From CAZWDL01 sp964632995 (lineage in GTDB: Bacteria > Bacteroidota > Bacteroidia > Chitinophagales > Saprospiraceae), in NCBI GenBank assembly GCA_964632995.1, contig CAZWDL010000004.1:46431-110430 (forward strand): DNA of 64,000 nt, written 5' to 3'. Of this stretch, positions 18,493 through 27,376 are shown one piece after another (position 1 is the stretch's first letter; each line of letters opens with the position of its first letter). The notes under the pieces are model-generated. The model searched no databases. It saw only the letters and a program-made list of their open reading frames with translations, and had not been told where the DNA came from. A program made the position numbers and the translations under genes.

Positions 18493-20460
18493 ATGAAATT
18501 TTTACTTCCACTGGTCATTTCCTTCCTTTCTCTCAATCCCCTCTTCGCTCAGCTCCGCCTGCCCAAAATCTTCTCCGATCACATGGTGTTGCAGCGCGAA
18601 CGCCCCATCCCCGTGTGGGGCTGGGCGGCGCCGGGCGAAACCATTCAGGTGATGTTCAATGGAGAAATCTACGAAGCCGAGGCTGGAGCAGAGGGCGAAT
18701 GGCAACTGGAGGTGGAGGAAGCATCTGCCGGCGGCCCTTTTACCCTGAGTGTAAAAGGCGAAAACGCATCGCTGAAGTATACAAATGTTCTGGTCGGTGA
18801 TGTCTGGATCTGCGGCGGCCAGTCGAATATGGAGTGGCCGGTCGAAAGGGCGAACAACCCTGAGCGGGAGATCGCCCAGGCCGATTACCCGCAGATTCGC
18901 CTCTTCGATGTGCCGCGGACGATCGCTCAGGAACCCCGGTCCGATGTGACCGATGGGGAGTGGATGATTTGTTCTCCGGAAACCGTGGCGAGCTTTTCGG
19001 CCGTGGGCTACTTCTTCGGTCGCGATCTGTACCAGAGCCTGGACGTCCCCATCGGTCTACTCAGCTCCAACTGGGGCGGCACCAACGTGGAAACCTGGAC
19101 GAGCCGCGCTTCCATCAGCGATCCCGGACTGGTGAAACTGGCGGATGAAGTGGAAGCGATTGATATCGAAAAGGAGGAAGCTCAGGCCCAGGAGCGCTTT
19201 GAGGACTGGCAGCAATCGCTCAGCGCCAAAGATAAGGGGATGAAAGACGGCGTTTACCGCTGGGCCGGCCCCGGCACCCCTTACGCGACCTGGGCGGAGG
19301 TAAAAGTTCCGGGATTGTGGGAAAGCAGTGGTGAGGAAGCCCTGGCCGGTTTGGATGGGGTCGTCTGGCTTTACCAAGAATTTCAGGTTCCGCCTGATCT
19401 GGCCAGACGCGCCGCTGTCCTGTCGCTCGGTCCCATCGACGATTCCGACATGAGTTGGGTCAACGGCCAGGAGGTGGGCGCCATGCGGAATGCCTACAAT
19501 CAAAAGCGGGAATATCCGCTGCCGTCGGGAACCCTCAAAGAAGGCAACAATAGGCTGGTAGTACGGGTGGAAGATTACGGCGGCGGTGGCGGCTTCCACG
19601 GACAGCCGGAAGAGTTGTACGTTGAAATCGGCAGTGAGCGAATCGGGTTGTCGGGCGAGTGGCGCTACCGCATCGGAACGGCCGATATCGCCCCCCGGCC
19701 CCGAACCAATTTCGGGCCCAACAGTTTTCCTACCCTGCTCTACAACGGCATGATCCATCCCCTGGTTCCCTACGCCATTTGCGGCGCCATCTGGTACCAG
19801 GGGGAATCGAACGCGAACAGGGCCTACCAGTACCGCAGCCTGTTTAAAAACCTGATCACCGACTGGCGTGACAAGTGGGGCTACGACTTCCCCTTCCTCT
19901 TTGTTCAGCTCGCCAATTTTATGGCGCCGGTAGCTCAGCCTGCGGGCAGCGCCTGGGCCGAATTGCGTGAGGCCCAGGATAAGGCACTGGAATTGCCCAA
20001 TACGGGAATGGCCAGCGCGATCGACATCGGTGAGGCCGACGATATCCATCCCCGCAATAAGCAGGAAGTGGGGCGCCGGCTGGCGCTGGAGGCCAAGCAT
20101 GTCGCCTACGGCAAGAATGTGGTACACACCGGGCCGCGCTACGAGGAGGTCCGCTTTGAAGACGGCGCCGCCTTTATTACTTTTGAGGAAGTAGCGGACG
20201 AGTTGGTGGTAAAAGACAAATACGGCTACCTGAAGGGCTTTACCATCGCCGGCAAGGATCAGCAATTCCACTGGGCGAAAGCTGAACTGGTGGACGATCA
20301 CACTGTCAAAGTGTATTCGGATAAAGTAAAGGAGCCCCTCGCCGTCCGCTACGCCTGGGCGGATAATCCTGATCAGGCCAATCTGTACAACAGCGCCGGC
20401 CTGCCGGCCAATCCCTTCCGGACCGACGACTGGCCGGGCGAAACCATTAACAACCGATGA
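18493..20460 (+). CDS. Sialate O-acetylesterase-type SGNH esterase (copy 2)
   Basis: A 655-residue secreted esterase related to the one at 7553. The signal peptide ends near LFA-QLRL; the mature protein opens with RLPKIFSDHMVLQRERPIPV. Ser111 in GGQSNMEW is the nucleophile and EADDIHPRNK carries the Asp-His pair. An inserted jelly-roll domain (about residues 280-390; WLYQEFQVPPDLARR...GGGGGFHG) is shared with copy 1. The stop TGA overlaps the first ATG of the PQQ dehydrogenase gene (ATGATGA), so the two are probably co-transcribed. The start is preceded by an A/T-poor repeat (family A) instead of a normal leader. Confidence 0.88.
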   Translation: MKFLLPLVISFLSLNPLFAQLRLPKIFSDHMVLQRERPIPVWGWAAPGETIQVMFNGEIYEAEAGAEGEWQLEVEEASAGGPFTLSVKGENASLKYTNVLVGDVWICGGQSNMEWPVERANNPEREIAQADYPQIRLFDVPRTIAQEPRSDVTDGEWMICSPETVASFSAVGYFFGRDLYQSLDVPIGLLSSNWGGTNVETWTSRASISDPGLVKLADEVEAIDIEKEEAQAQERFEDWQQSLSAKDKGMKDGVYRWAGPGTPYATWAEVKVPGLWESSGEEALAGLDGVVWLYQEFQVPPDLARRAAVLSLGPIDDSDMSWVNGQEVGAMRNAYNQKREYPLPSGTLKEGNNRLVVRVEDYGGGGGFHGQPEELYVEIGSERIGLSGEWRYRIGTADIAPRPRTNFGPNSFPTLLYNGMIHPLVPYAICGAIWYQGESNANRAYQYRSLFKNLITDWRDKWGYDFPFLFVQLANFMAPVAQPAGSAWAELREAQDKALELPNTGMASAIDIGEADDIHPRNKQEVGRRLALEAKHVAYGKNVVHTGPRYEEVRFEDGAAFITFEEVADELVVKDKYGYLKGFTIAGKDQQFHWAKAELVDDHTVKVYSDKVKEPLAVRYAWADNPDQANLYNSAGLPANPFRTDDWPGETINNR

Positions 20461-22739
20461 TGAAACACTTGCGAAATTTTTCCCTAGGTTCAATTGACGG
20501 GGTGACTCAAAGTCACCCCGTCAATCAAACCATGAAGCACTTGCGAATTTTTATTGGTCGAATTGAGGGGGTGACTCGAAGTCACCCCCTCAATATAGTA
20601 AGTCACCCCGTGAATATAGTCTTTATACTTCTGGCAACTTTCCTGTTTTCCTGCAATAATGAAAATTTAACGGAAGCCGATCCCGCCGACTGGTCCGGGT
20701 ACCAGGGCGGGCCCGATGTCAATCAGTATTCTGCGCTGGATCAGATTACGACTGATAATGTGGATCAGCTGGAAGTGGCCTGGATTTACGAAAGTAACGA
20801 CGCCGATCCGCAGAATCGTACTCAGATCCAGTGCAATCCACTGGTGATTGACGGAATATTATATGGGACCACGCCTACGCTAAAAGCTGTTGCATTGAAT
20901 GCGGCGACGGGCGAAGAAATCTGGCGCTTTGATCCCTTCGGCGGCGACTATGACATGTTTGGGATGGGCGTCAACCGCGGGCTGGCGCAGTGGACGGACG
21001 GCGAGGAGCGGCGCATCCTTTACGCCGTAGCCGACCGGCTATACGCACTGGATGCCGCAACGGGGGAACCGATTTCCAGCTTCGGCAAGGAAGGCATGAT
21101 CGACCTGCACGAGGGGCTCGGGCGCGATGTCAGTGACTATTTCATCGCAGCCAACGCCCCTGGAATTGTCTATCAGGACAAATTCATCCTGGGTATGCGC
21201 GTCTCTGAATCCACGGGCGCTGCGCCCGGCCACATCCGCGCCTATGACGTGCTTACCGGCGAGCAGGAGTGGATATTCCACACCATCCCGCAGCCCGGTC
21301 AGTACGGCTACGATACCTGGCCCGAAGACGCCTGGCAGCGCGCCGGCGGCGCCAACGCCTGGGCCGGCCTTAGCCTGGACCCGGAGCGGGGCATCGTCTT
21401 CATCCCCACTGGTTCTGCGGCCTACGATTTTTACGGCGGCGACCGCCACGGCGAGAACCTCTTCGCCAACAGCCTCATCGCCCTCAACGCCAATACCGGT
21501 GAGCGGATCTGGCACCACCAGATGGTGCACCACGACCTCTGGGACCGCGACCTGCCGGCCCCGGCCAATCTGGTGACTGTGACTCATAATGGGGAAAAAA
21601 TCGAGGCGGTGGCGCAGATCACCAAATCAGCCTTCGTCTTCCTCTTCGACCGGGAGACGGGCGAGTCGCTTTTCCCCATCGAAGAAGCGCCCGCTCCCTC
21701 CTCGGACCTGGAAGGGGAAGCGGCCTGGCCGACCCAGCCTATGCCCACCAAGCCAGAGCGCTTCGCCCGCCATCGCTTTGCAGAAGAAGATATTACCCGG
21801 CGGACGCCGGAGGCCTATGAATACGTTAAATCCATCTGGGCCAATACTGCGAAAGGAGATTTATTCATTCCGCCGACCGAGCAGGGCACCATTCTCTTCC
21901 CCGGCTTCGACGGCGGCGGCGAATGGGGCGGCGCCGCGGCCGATCCCAACGGAATCCTCTACGTCAATGCCGGTGAGATGGCCTGGATACTCCAGATGTT
22001 GCCCTACGAACAGGAACCGGAGCAAACACTTGCGGCCCGTGGGCGAAACATCTATAACAGCTCCTGCATGATCTGCCACGGCAAAGACCTCAAAGGCGCC
22101 TCCATTCACACCGTTCCCTCCCTGGTGGATCTCAAAGAACGAAAAACGGCGGCTGAAGTCGCCGAGGTCGTCCGCCAGGGGCAGGGCATGATGCCTTCCT
22201 TCAGCCACCTCTCCGAGCCCGATGTGGAAGCGGTGACGGCTTTTCTCCTGGAGGAAGGAGATGAAGCGCTACCCAAGGAAGTCGGCGGCGACCAGGACGA
22301 CTCCTGGCCCTATCCCTATGTCATGAACGGCTACCAGCGCTTCAAGGACCAGGATGGCTTTCCGGCCACTACGCCGCCCTGGGGTACCCTAAATGCCATC
22401 GACCTGAATACCGGCGAGATCAAGTGGAAGGTTACCCTGGGCGAACATCCGGATCTGGAAGGCGCGTACGATCAGCCGACAGGCTGTGAGAATTACGGCG
22501 GCCCCGTCGTCACTGCCGGCAATGTACTCTTCATCGCAGCTACTATGGATGAAAAGATCCGCGCCTTTGACCGCCGCGACGGCAGCCTGCTCTGGGAGGC
22601 ACAACTGCCGGCTGCCGGCTACGCCACGCCGGCTGTTTATGCTGTCGATGGCAAGCAGTATGTGGTAATCGCCTGCGGCGGCGGCAAGCTGGGGACGAAG
22701 TCGGGGGATGCGTATGTGGCCTTCGCTCTGCCGGAATAG
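20457..22739 (+). CDS. PQQ-dependent dehydrogenase with inserted cytochrome c domain, lipoprotein
   Basis: Up to 760 residues. An eight-bladed quinoprotein propeller (ADWSGYQGGPDVNQYSALDQ, LKAVALNAATGEEIWRFDP, LWDRDLPAPANLV, TPPWGTLNAIDLNTGEIKW, ENYGGPVVTAGNVLF) is interrupted by a class I cytochrome c (CMICH at about 537-541 of the long form). The relatives are periplasmic quinoprotein sugar or alcohol dehydrogenases that feed electrons to the respiratory chain. The start is uncertain. ATG 20457 overlaps the upstream stop, ATG 20532 repeats the same MKHLR start, and GTG 20610 begins directly at the hydrophobic segment ending in lipobox FLFSC. Two family B palindromes lie between these candidates, inside the open frame. 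I give the longest form and regard 20532 or 20610 as equally likely. Confidence 0.82.
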   Translation: MMKHLRNFSLGSIDGVTQSHPVNQTMKHLRIFIGRIEGVTRSHPLNIVSHPVNIVFILLATFLFSCNNENLTEADPADWSGYQGGPDVNQYSALDQITTDNVDQLEVAWIYESNDADPQNRTQIQCNPLVIDGILYGTTPTLKAVALNAATGEEIWRFDPFGGDYDMFGMGVNRGLAQWTDGEERRILYAVADRLYALDAATGEPISSFGKEGMIDLHEGLGRDVSDYFIAANAPGIVYQDKFILGMRVSESTGAAPGHIRAYDVLTGEQEWIFHTIPQPGQYGYDTWPEDAWQRAGGANAWAGLSLDPERGIVFIPTGSAAYDFYGGDRHGENLFANSLIALNANTGERIWHHQMVHHDLWDRDLPAPANLVTVTHNGEKIEAVAQITKSAFVFLFDRETGESLFPIEEAPAPSSDLEGEAAWPTQPMPTKPERFARHRFAEEDITRRTPEAYEYVKSIWANTAKGDLFIPPTEQGTILFPGFDGGGEWGGAAADPNGILYVNAGEMAWILQMLPYEQEPEQTLAARGRNIYNSSCMICHGKDLKGASIHTVPSLVDLKERKTAAEVAEVVRQGQGMMPSFSHLSEPDVEAVTAFLLEEGDEALPKEVGGDQDDSWPYPYVMNGYQRFKDQDGFPATTPPWGTLNAIDLNTGEIKWKVTLGEHPDLEGAYDQPTGCENYGGPVVTAGNVLFIAATMDEKIRAFDRRDGSLLWEAQLPAAGYATPAVYAVDGKQYVVIACGGGKLGTKSGDAYVAFALPE
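20494..20524. repeat. Palindrome family B, copy 1
   Basis: TTGACGGGGTGACT pairs with AGTCACCCCGTCAA around a CAA loop. It lies 7 bp upstream of the second candidate start (20532) of the PQQ dehydrogenase, within the open frame of the longest form. Confidence 0.75.
20563..20614. repeat. Palindrome family B, copy 2 plus half copy
   Basis: TTGAGGGGGTGACT pairs with AGTCACCCCCTCAA (20563-20593). Both arms differ from copy 1 by one compensatory base (G for C, C for G), so the pairing is kept. A half copy AGTCACCCCGTGAAT follows at 20601-20614; its GTG is a candidate start codon for the dehydrogenase. Confidence 0.75.
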
Positions 22740-22883
22740 TAGTTTAGAAGTTTAGACTGGAATACTACCGGTGGCGGAGGCTTAGAAACCGGGAAGTATC
22801 CATTACTAACCCTGAGTTAAGACTAAACTTATAAACCAGGCCCCGGCGAAGCCGCGGGCCGCCTAAACTTCTAAACTCGACTA
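22737..22883. repeat. Repeat family C, copy 1
   Basis: The terminal inverted arms TAGTAGTTTAGAAGTTTAG and CTAAACTTCTAAACTCGACTA bracket about 110 bp that contain an inner hairpin GGCCCCGGC/GCCGCGGGCC. The first TAG is the stop codon of the PQQ dehydrogenase, so the gene ends on the repeat edge. Other copies: 27377-27535 and 35780-35885. Confidence 0.7.
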
Positions 22884-22890
22884 ATCCCGG

Positions 22891-24141
22891 ATGGGGCAAG
22901 AATTCCTTCCATTTATCATAAAAAACAAACAACTTGTGAATCACCTATCCACCTTGCTCTTCATCGCATTCCTCGCCTGTATTCTCCCGGCCTGCACCGG
23001 AGAGGCCCAAAGCGACAGTCCCCTCATCCGCGTGCAGGTGAACCAGACGGTGGAGGCCGGCATCCCCGTTTACTTTTCAATTCCTGAAGGATTTGAGGAG
23101 GAAAGCTTTTTCGTGCTGACCCAGACCGATACCTTACAGCGGGTAGCCGCTCAGCGATGGAATGCCGACAGCGCCGTCTTCCTCCTTCAACTTCCGCTGG
23201 ACGCAGGGGAGGAGCGCGCCTTTCAGCTGAGCGCTGCGAAGAAGCGGCCGGCATCATTGGTGGCACTAACGATGGATTCCGCCGTCGTGCGCCTTCGTGT
23301 ACAAGGCAAGGAGGTACTCACTTATCACCGGCAGACCGTCTATCCGCCGGAGGGAGCCCCGGATTACTATAAGCGAAGTGGTCATGTGCATCCGCTGTAC
23401 AGCCCGTCCGGAAAAGTGCTGACCGACGGTTTTCCGGTGGGACATACCCATCAACACGGGCTGTTTATGACCTGGGTAAATACCACCTTTCGCGGTGATT
23501 TTACGGATTTCTGGAATCAACAGCATGAAACGGCTACCGTGCGGCATATCGAAGTGCTGGATACGCTCAGCGGGCCTGTCTTCGGCCGCTTTCGTGTGAA
23601 GCTGGAGCACGTCAGCCTGGAACACGGTGCGGTGCTGAGCGAGGAGCGCACCTTTACGGTATATCCTTGGTACGGTCAATTCCTTATGGACATCCATTCC
23701 GTGCAGGAGCCGGTCACCTCAGATACGCTGTACATCAACGAATATCACTACGGCGGCATGGCCTTCCGCGGGAGCGCGCAGTGGAACGTGGCCGATTCAG
23801 CTGCCTACCGGGCCGATATGCAGGTGCTGACCAGTGAGGGCATCCGCCGCGCCGAAGCCAATCACACGCGGCCACGCTGGGTGGCCGCCTACGGCCCGGT
23901 CGATAGAGAAAATGCAGGAGTGGCCATCCTCGATCATCCTTCGAATTTCCGCTTTCCGCAGCCGGTGCGCGTGCACCCGGAGATGCCGTATTTCTGTTTC
24001 GCGCCGATGGTGACCGGCGCCTTTACCATCGCACCAGGCGACCGCTACGTCTCCCGCTACCGGCTGATGACCTACGACGGGGAGCCGCCGGTGGCGGATA
24101 TTGAGGAGGTGTGGCAGCAGTATGCGGGGCAAGGGAAGTAA
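22891..24141 (+). CDS. PmoA-like (DUF6807) lipoprotein
   Basis: Up to 416 residues. ATG 22891 gives an N-terminal extension. GTG 22936 follows an A-rich leader typical of this phylum and starts directly before the hydrophobic run STLLFIAFLACILPAC, whose Cys is a lipobox. I list the ATG form but find the GTG start plausible. The core has the family motifs: RSGHVHPLYSPSGKVLTDGFP, HTHQHGLFMTWVN, DFWNQQHE, and a late DHPSNFRFPQPVRVHPEMPYF. The family carries the name of a methane-oxygenase subunit by automatic annotation, but these soluble proteins are unrelated to methane oxidation and often sit in glycan-oxidation loci. The His cluster HTHQH suggests metal or sugar binding. Biochemical role unknown. 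Confidence 0.8.
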   Translation: MGQEFLPFIIKNKQLVNHLSTLLFIAFLACILPACTGEAQSDSPLIRVQVNQTVEAGIPVYFSIPEGFEEESFFVLTQTDTLQRVAAQRWNADSAVFLLQLPLDAGEERAFQLSAAKKRPASLVALTMDSAVVRLRVQGKEVLTYHRQTVYPPEGAPDYYKRSGHVHPLYSPSGKVLTDGFPVGHTHQHGLFMTWVNTTFRGDFTDFWNQQHETATVRHIEVLDTLSGPVFGRFRVKLEHVSLEHGAVLSEERTFTVYPWYGQFLMDIHSVQEPVTSDTLYINEYHYGGMAFRGSAQWNVADSAAYRADMQVLTSEGIRRAEANHTRPRWVAAYGPVDRENAGVAILDHPSNFRFPQPVRVHPEMPYFCFAPMVTGAFTIAPGDRYVSRYRLMTYDGEPPVADIEEVWQQYAGQGK

Positions 24142-24275
24142 GATTTCATTAGACCAGGTACAGATCGCGGTCGCGGGAAGGCTTTACTAAAAATTATAAG
24201 CTGCAGAGCAGTAATACCCAAGGCACTAAAAAGTTTATATTTAGGAAAAGCTTCCCACGATAAAAATTCGATAAA

Positions 24276-25481
24276 ATGAAACAGCAAATACAGCTGCTAC
24301 TCGTCGTCCTTGTTTTTGCCTGGTCCTGCGGGCCGGAGTCCAGCTCTGGAACCGCTACCGAGACGGAACACGAGCCCCTGGAGGTCGAAGCCGCTTTCGA
24401 ACCCAATCCACAGCCCGTCCCCGAGCAGGAAGTGATACCCCTGCCGATCGGCGCCGAAGCGCCAGATTTCAACCTGCCCGGGGTGGACGGCAAGTACTAC
24501 AGCCTGGCCGATTTTGCGGATGCAGATGTTCTTACCATCATCTTCACCTGCAACCACTGCCCAACCGCACAGGCCTACGAGGAGCGGATCAAGGACATCG
24601 TACGGGATTACGAGGATAAGGAGGTAGCCCTCGTCGCTATCTCTCCGAACAGCCCCATTTCCCTGCTCCACGAGGAATGTGGCTATTCCGATCTGCACGA
24701 CGACTTTGAAGACATGCAGATCCGCGCCCGCGATCAAGATTTCAACTTCCCCTACCTCTACGACGGCGACGACCACGGCTCCTCTCTTAAATACGGCCCT
24801 GTTGCCACCCCTCATGCCTACGTCTTCGACGCCGACCGCCGCCTGCGCTACCGCGGACGCCTCGACAGCTCCGAGGAGCCCGGCACCGCCAACGCCGAAG
24901 ACCTGCGCGCCGCGCTGGATGCAGTGGTCGCCGGTGAAGAAGTGGCTACACCCGAAACCAAAACCTTCGGCTGCTCAGTCAAGTGGGCCTGGAAAACAGA
25001 GTGGAAAGAGCAGGTGGAGAAAGATTGGGAAAACCGCCCTGTGACCCTGGAGGAAATCGATGCGGAGGGTATCCGGGAGTTGATTAAAAACGAAGGTTCC
25101 GGCAAGCTGCGTCTGGTCAACGTCTGGGCCACCTGGTGCGGCCCCTGTATCATTGAGTACCCCGACTTCCTGGTTATGCAGCGCATGTACGGCGCCCGCG
25201 ACTTCGAGTTCGTCTCCATCAGCGCCGATAAGCTGGAGCAACGAGACAAAGCCTTGAAATTCCTGGAGGAAAAGGAGTCGGGCGTGACCAACTACATCTT
25301 CTCCGAAGAGGACAAATACGCCCTCATCGAAGCCATCGATCCGGAGTGGAACGGGGCATTACCCTATACGCTGCTCGTAGAGTCGGGCGGCAAGCGCGTG
25401 TATGCGCGCCAGGGGACTATCAAGCCGCTGGAGCTGAAGCGGACCATCGTGGAGCATGAGATGATTGGGAGGTATTACTAG
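24276..25481 (+). CDS. Lipoprotein with two fused thioredoxin-fold domains (redoxin + TlpA-like)
   Basis: A 401-residue lipoprotein (signal ends FAWSC, Cys18) with a Glu/Thr-rich linker to about residue 55. Domain 1 (about 58-225) is an AhpC/TSA-type redoxin with IGAEAPDFNLPGVDGKYYSL and the motif FTCNHCP (Cys92, Cys95). Domain 2 (about 255-401) is TlpA/ResA-like with WATWCGPC (Cys288, Cys291). Such proteins reduce disulfides or peroxides outside the cytoplasm and often assist cytochrome c maturation. That would suit the two cytochrome-containing enzymes encoded upstream. It stands alone, with an R element right after the stop. The fusion of the two domain types in one chain is the notable point. 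Confidence 0.85.
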   Translation: MKQQIQLLLVVLVFAWSCGPESSSGTATETEHEPLEVEAAFEPNPQPVPEQEVIPLPIGAEAPDFNLPGVDGKYYSLADFADADVLTIIFTCNHCPTAQAYEERIKDIVRDYEDKEVALVAISPNSPISLLHEECGYSDLHDDFEDMQIRARDQDFNFPYLYDGDDHGSSLKYGPVATPHAYVFDADRRLRYRGRLDSSEEPGTANAEDLRAALDAVVAGEEVATPETKTFGCSVKWAWKTEWKEQVEKDWENRPVTLEEIDAEGIRELIKNEGSGKLRLVNVWATWCGPCIIEYPDFLVMQRMYGARDFEFVSISADKLEQRDKALKFLEEKESGVTNYIFSEEDKYALIEAIDPEWNGALPYTLLVESGGKRVYARQGTIKPLELKRTIVEHEMIGRYY

Positions 25482-25490
25482 GTGCTTGAT

Positions 25491-25706
25491 GCGTATCGAT
25501 TACCCATATCTTTGGTCGGGTCTAAACTTCTGCGGTTTTGCGGTTCTTCTGTTTCCCGCTTTTTCAAAAAAAGCGGGATTCTGCGGTTCCGGCCTGTTTT
25601 TAGCGGTTTTCACCTTTTTATAGACATTCAGAACCGAAGAACAGAAGAACAGAGGAATTATGAACAGAAGTAGTTGCCCAAAACGACTTATGGGTAATCA
25701 ACACGT
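25491..25706 (-). repeat. R element copy 2 (opposite orientation to copy 1)
   Basis: Ends GCGTATCGATTACCCA and TGGGTAATCAACACG are inverted copies. Inner arms carry CGGTTCTTCTGTT and GAACCGAAGAACAG. The segment TTCACCTTTTTATAGACATT is the reverse complement of the matching part of copy 1 at about 17187-17205. It starts 9 bp after the stop of the double-thioredoxin gene. The surrounding gap of 418 bp (25482-25899) contains this element, the family E hairpin, and otherwise nothing I can support. Confidence 0.75.
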
Positions 25707-25726
25707 GCTGGATGCTGGGCCGGCCT

Positions 25727-25758
25727 GTCAGACGGCGGATTCAAACTCGCCTCCTGAC
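25727..25758. repeat. Palindromic repeat family E, copy 2
   Basis: GTCAGACGGCG pairs with CGCCTCCTGAC (two mismatches) around GATTCAAACT. It lies in the gap between the convergent thioredoxin and M24 peptidase genes, where a bidirectional terminator would be expected. Confidence 0.55.
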
Positions 25759-25899
25759 TTTGGGGCAGATTACTATTGATGAGGAATTTCTATTGCCGGT
25801 ATACTAAAGGGGAACAAAAGTCCGGAGCCGCCGGCGACAAAGATCAAAGCTTCACAGGATTAACGCCAATGTCCTTCATTTCCTGACCTGCGCACTAGG

Positions 25900-27248
25900 T
25901 CATTTCACCACCAAAATCTTCCGGTTCACCGGATACAGCCATTCTATACCGCGGGTGGTGACGACTGCGTCGTCCTCTAGCGGGATGCGCAGCTTTTTGC
26001 CGTTCCATTCGGGTACTTTGGTATAGGCAAATAGTTCGATGGAAAGCAAATTGGTGGGTTTGAGTTCGTAGCCGAGGCGGATGGGATGAAAAAGGCGATG
26101 GACGGGCCGATGCCGTGCCCCCAGTTGCCTACGGAGTGACAGCCGATGATGACGTCGGTAACGTTTTCTTCGCTGGGTTTGTTGAACTCGACCATCCGGG
26201 CGAAGCCGGCTGCTTCCAGGGCGGCATAGATTTTCTCTTCCGCATTTTTGGCCGTCATGCCGGGCTTAATGGTGCTAGTGATCACTTCCCGGGCCCGGAG
26301 ACCTTGTTCGTAGGCATGGCGGAAGCTTTCCGGCACTTCCGTTTCGCCCTCCCGGAGCACGTAAGCTACGCGTTTCATATCGGTGTAGAAATTCATCAAC
26401 CCAACCCCCCAGTCGATCATCATGATATCGCCGCGCCGGATGATGCGGTCAGTGGAGACGGCTTCGATGCCTTCGGGGCCGGTGACGTACACCGAAGGCA
26501 TGCCGAAAGAGCTGCCCAGGTTGTGTTTATGCAATTGCTCCAGCATCCACCAGGCGACATCCTCCAGCGTGGTGACGCCGGGGGTGATCACTTCGTTAGA
26601 CAGTGCTCTTTCCGCCAGTTGGTAGGAGAGCTCTCCAGCCTCCGCGAAGGCGGCGATCTCACTGGCCACCCGGCGCGAGCGGAAATCGGAGGTAAGTTTT
26701 TCTGCTGACACAAAACGGGCGGCATACTTTTCGCCGAGCAGCTCGCTGAGCTCCAGGTATTCGGAATAAGAGAGCCCGTCGGCGCCGCCGAAGTTTTTGG
26801 AATAGTTCAGTCCGATGCGCTGAGGATCGCGTTCCCGGACATAGTCCGCCAGTTCATCCGCCGGTCCGATATAGTCGTACACGCCGCTTTCTTCCAACAG
26901 GTAACCGCTCATGCCCAGGGCCGCCCGCTCGATGCGGTCGCCGCCGCGATCCGTAAATACGTAGTAGCCGTCGGTGGAGGTATAGCCGCCGCCCATATCC
27001 TGGTAGAGCGGATCGTAGTTCCCCTCACGGTTGGTGATGATCCACATGTCGATCCCGTTCTCCCGCATGACCTCCGGAAGCACCAGGTCGAACTTGTCGG
27101 CGCGGATACGGTTCATCTTTCGCCAGCGCCGCTGGGCCTCCTGGGCCTGGGCGTACTCCAGCGTAGTCAGAATGATCAGCAGGGACATCATGATATAGGA
27201 AAAGAACCTGATACTTAACGGCATCGCTTTTTGATTTGGAGAAGTCAT
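25900..27248 (-). pseudogene. M24 family metallopeptidase (Xaa-Pro aminopeptidase type), frameshifted near the 3' end
   Basis: A secreted aminopeptidase-like protein with an N-terminal signal (start 27248, or Met9 at 27224: MPLSIRFFSYIMMSLLIILT). The creatinase-like N-domain is followed by the pita-bread catalytic domain: MMIDWGVGLMNFYTDMKR (two Asp ligands) and GHGIGPSIAFF, just before which lies the His region. After FF the frame is lost. Reading on with one base added to the run of five T (26089-26093 on the minus strand) restores HPIRLGYELKPTNLLSIELF...EDDAVVTTRGIEWLYPVN to a stop at 25900. The restored tail holds the last two metal-ligand Glu residues, so the shifted form should be inactive. 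This may be a true mutation or a homopolymer base-call error. Confidence 0.82.
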
Positions 27249-27270
27249 GCAATGAGGAGGTTTGTTGTCA

Positions 27271-27303
27271 ATTGACGGGGTGATTCGAAGTCACCCCGTC
27301 AAT
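27271..27303. repeat. Palindrome family B, copy 3
   Basis: ATTGACGGGGTGATT and AGTCACCCCGTCAAT pair around CGA with one G-T mismatch. It lies 23 bp upstream of the annotated start of the M24 gene (minus strand), the same position relative to a start as the copies at 20494 and 27744. Confidence 0.75.
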
Positions 27304-27376
27304 CAATTCAAATGAGGACGCTTAAAGATAAGGACTCTCGTGTTTTTTGAGCTAATCACCGTAAAGCTGTAGTTTT

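Noticed and set aside
19057..20493. Long minus-strand open frame (about 478 codons) opposite the second O-acetylesterase
   Set aside because: It has no family motifs and mirrors the GC-rich third positions of the well-supported gene on the other strand; a shadow frame.
22891..24141. Methane or ammonia oxidation suggested by the 'PmoA' family name
   Set aside because: The protein is a soluble lipoprotein without the membrane helices of methane monooxygenase; the name is an annotation legacy.
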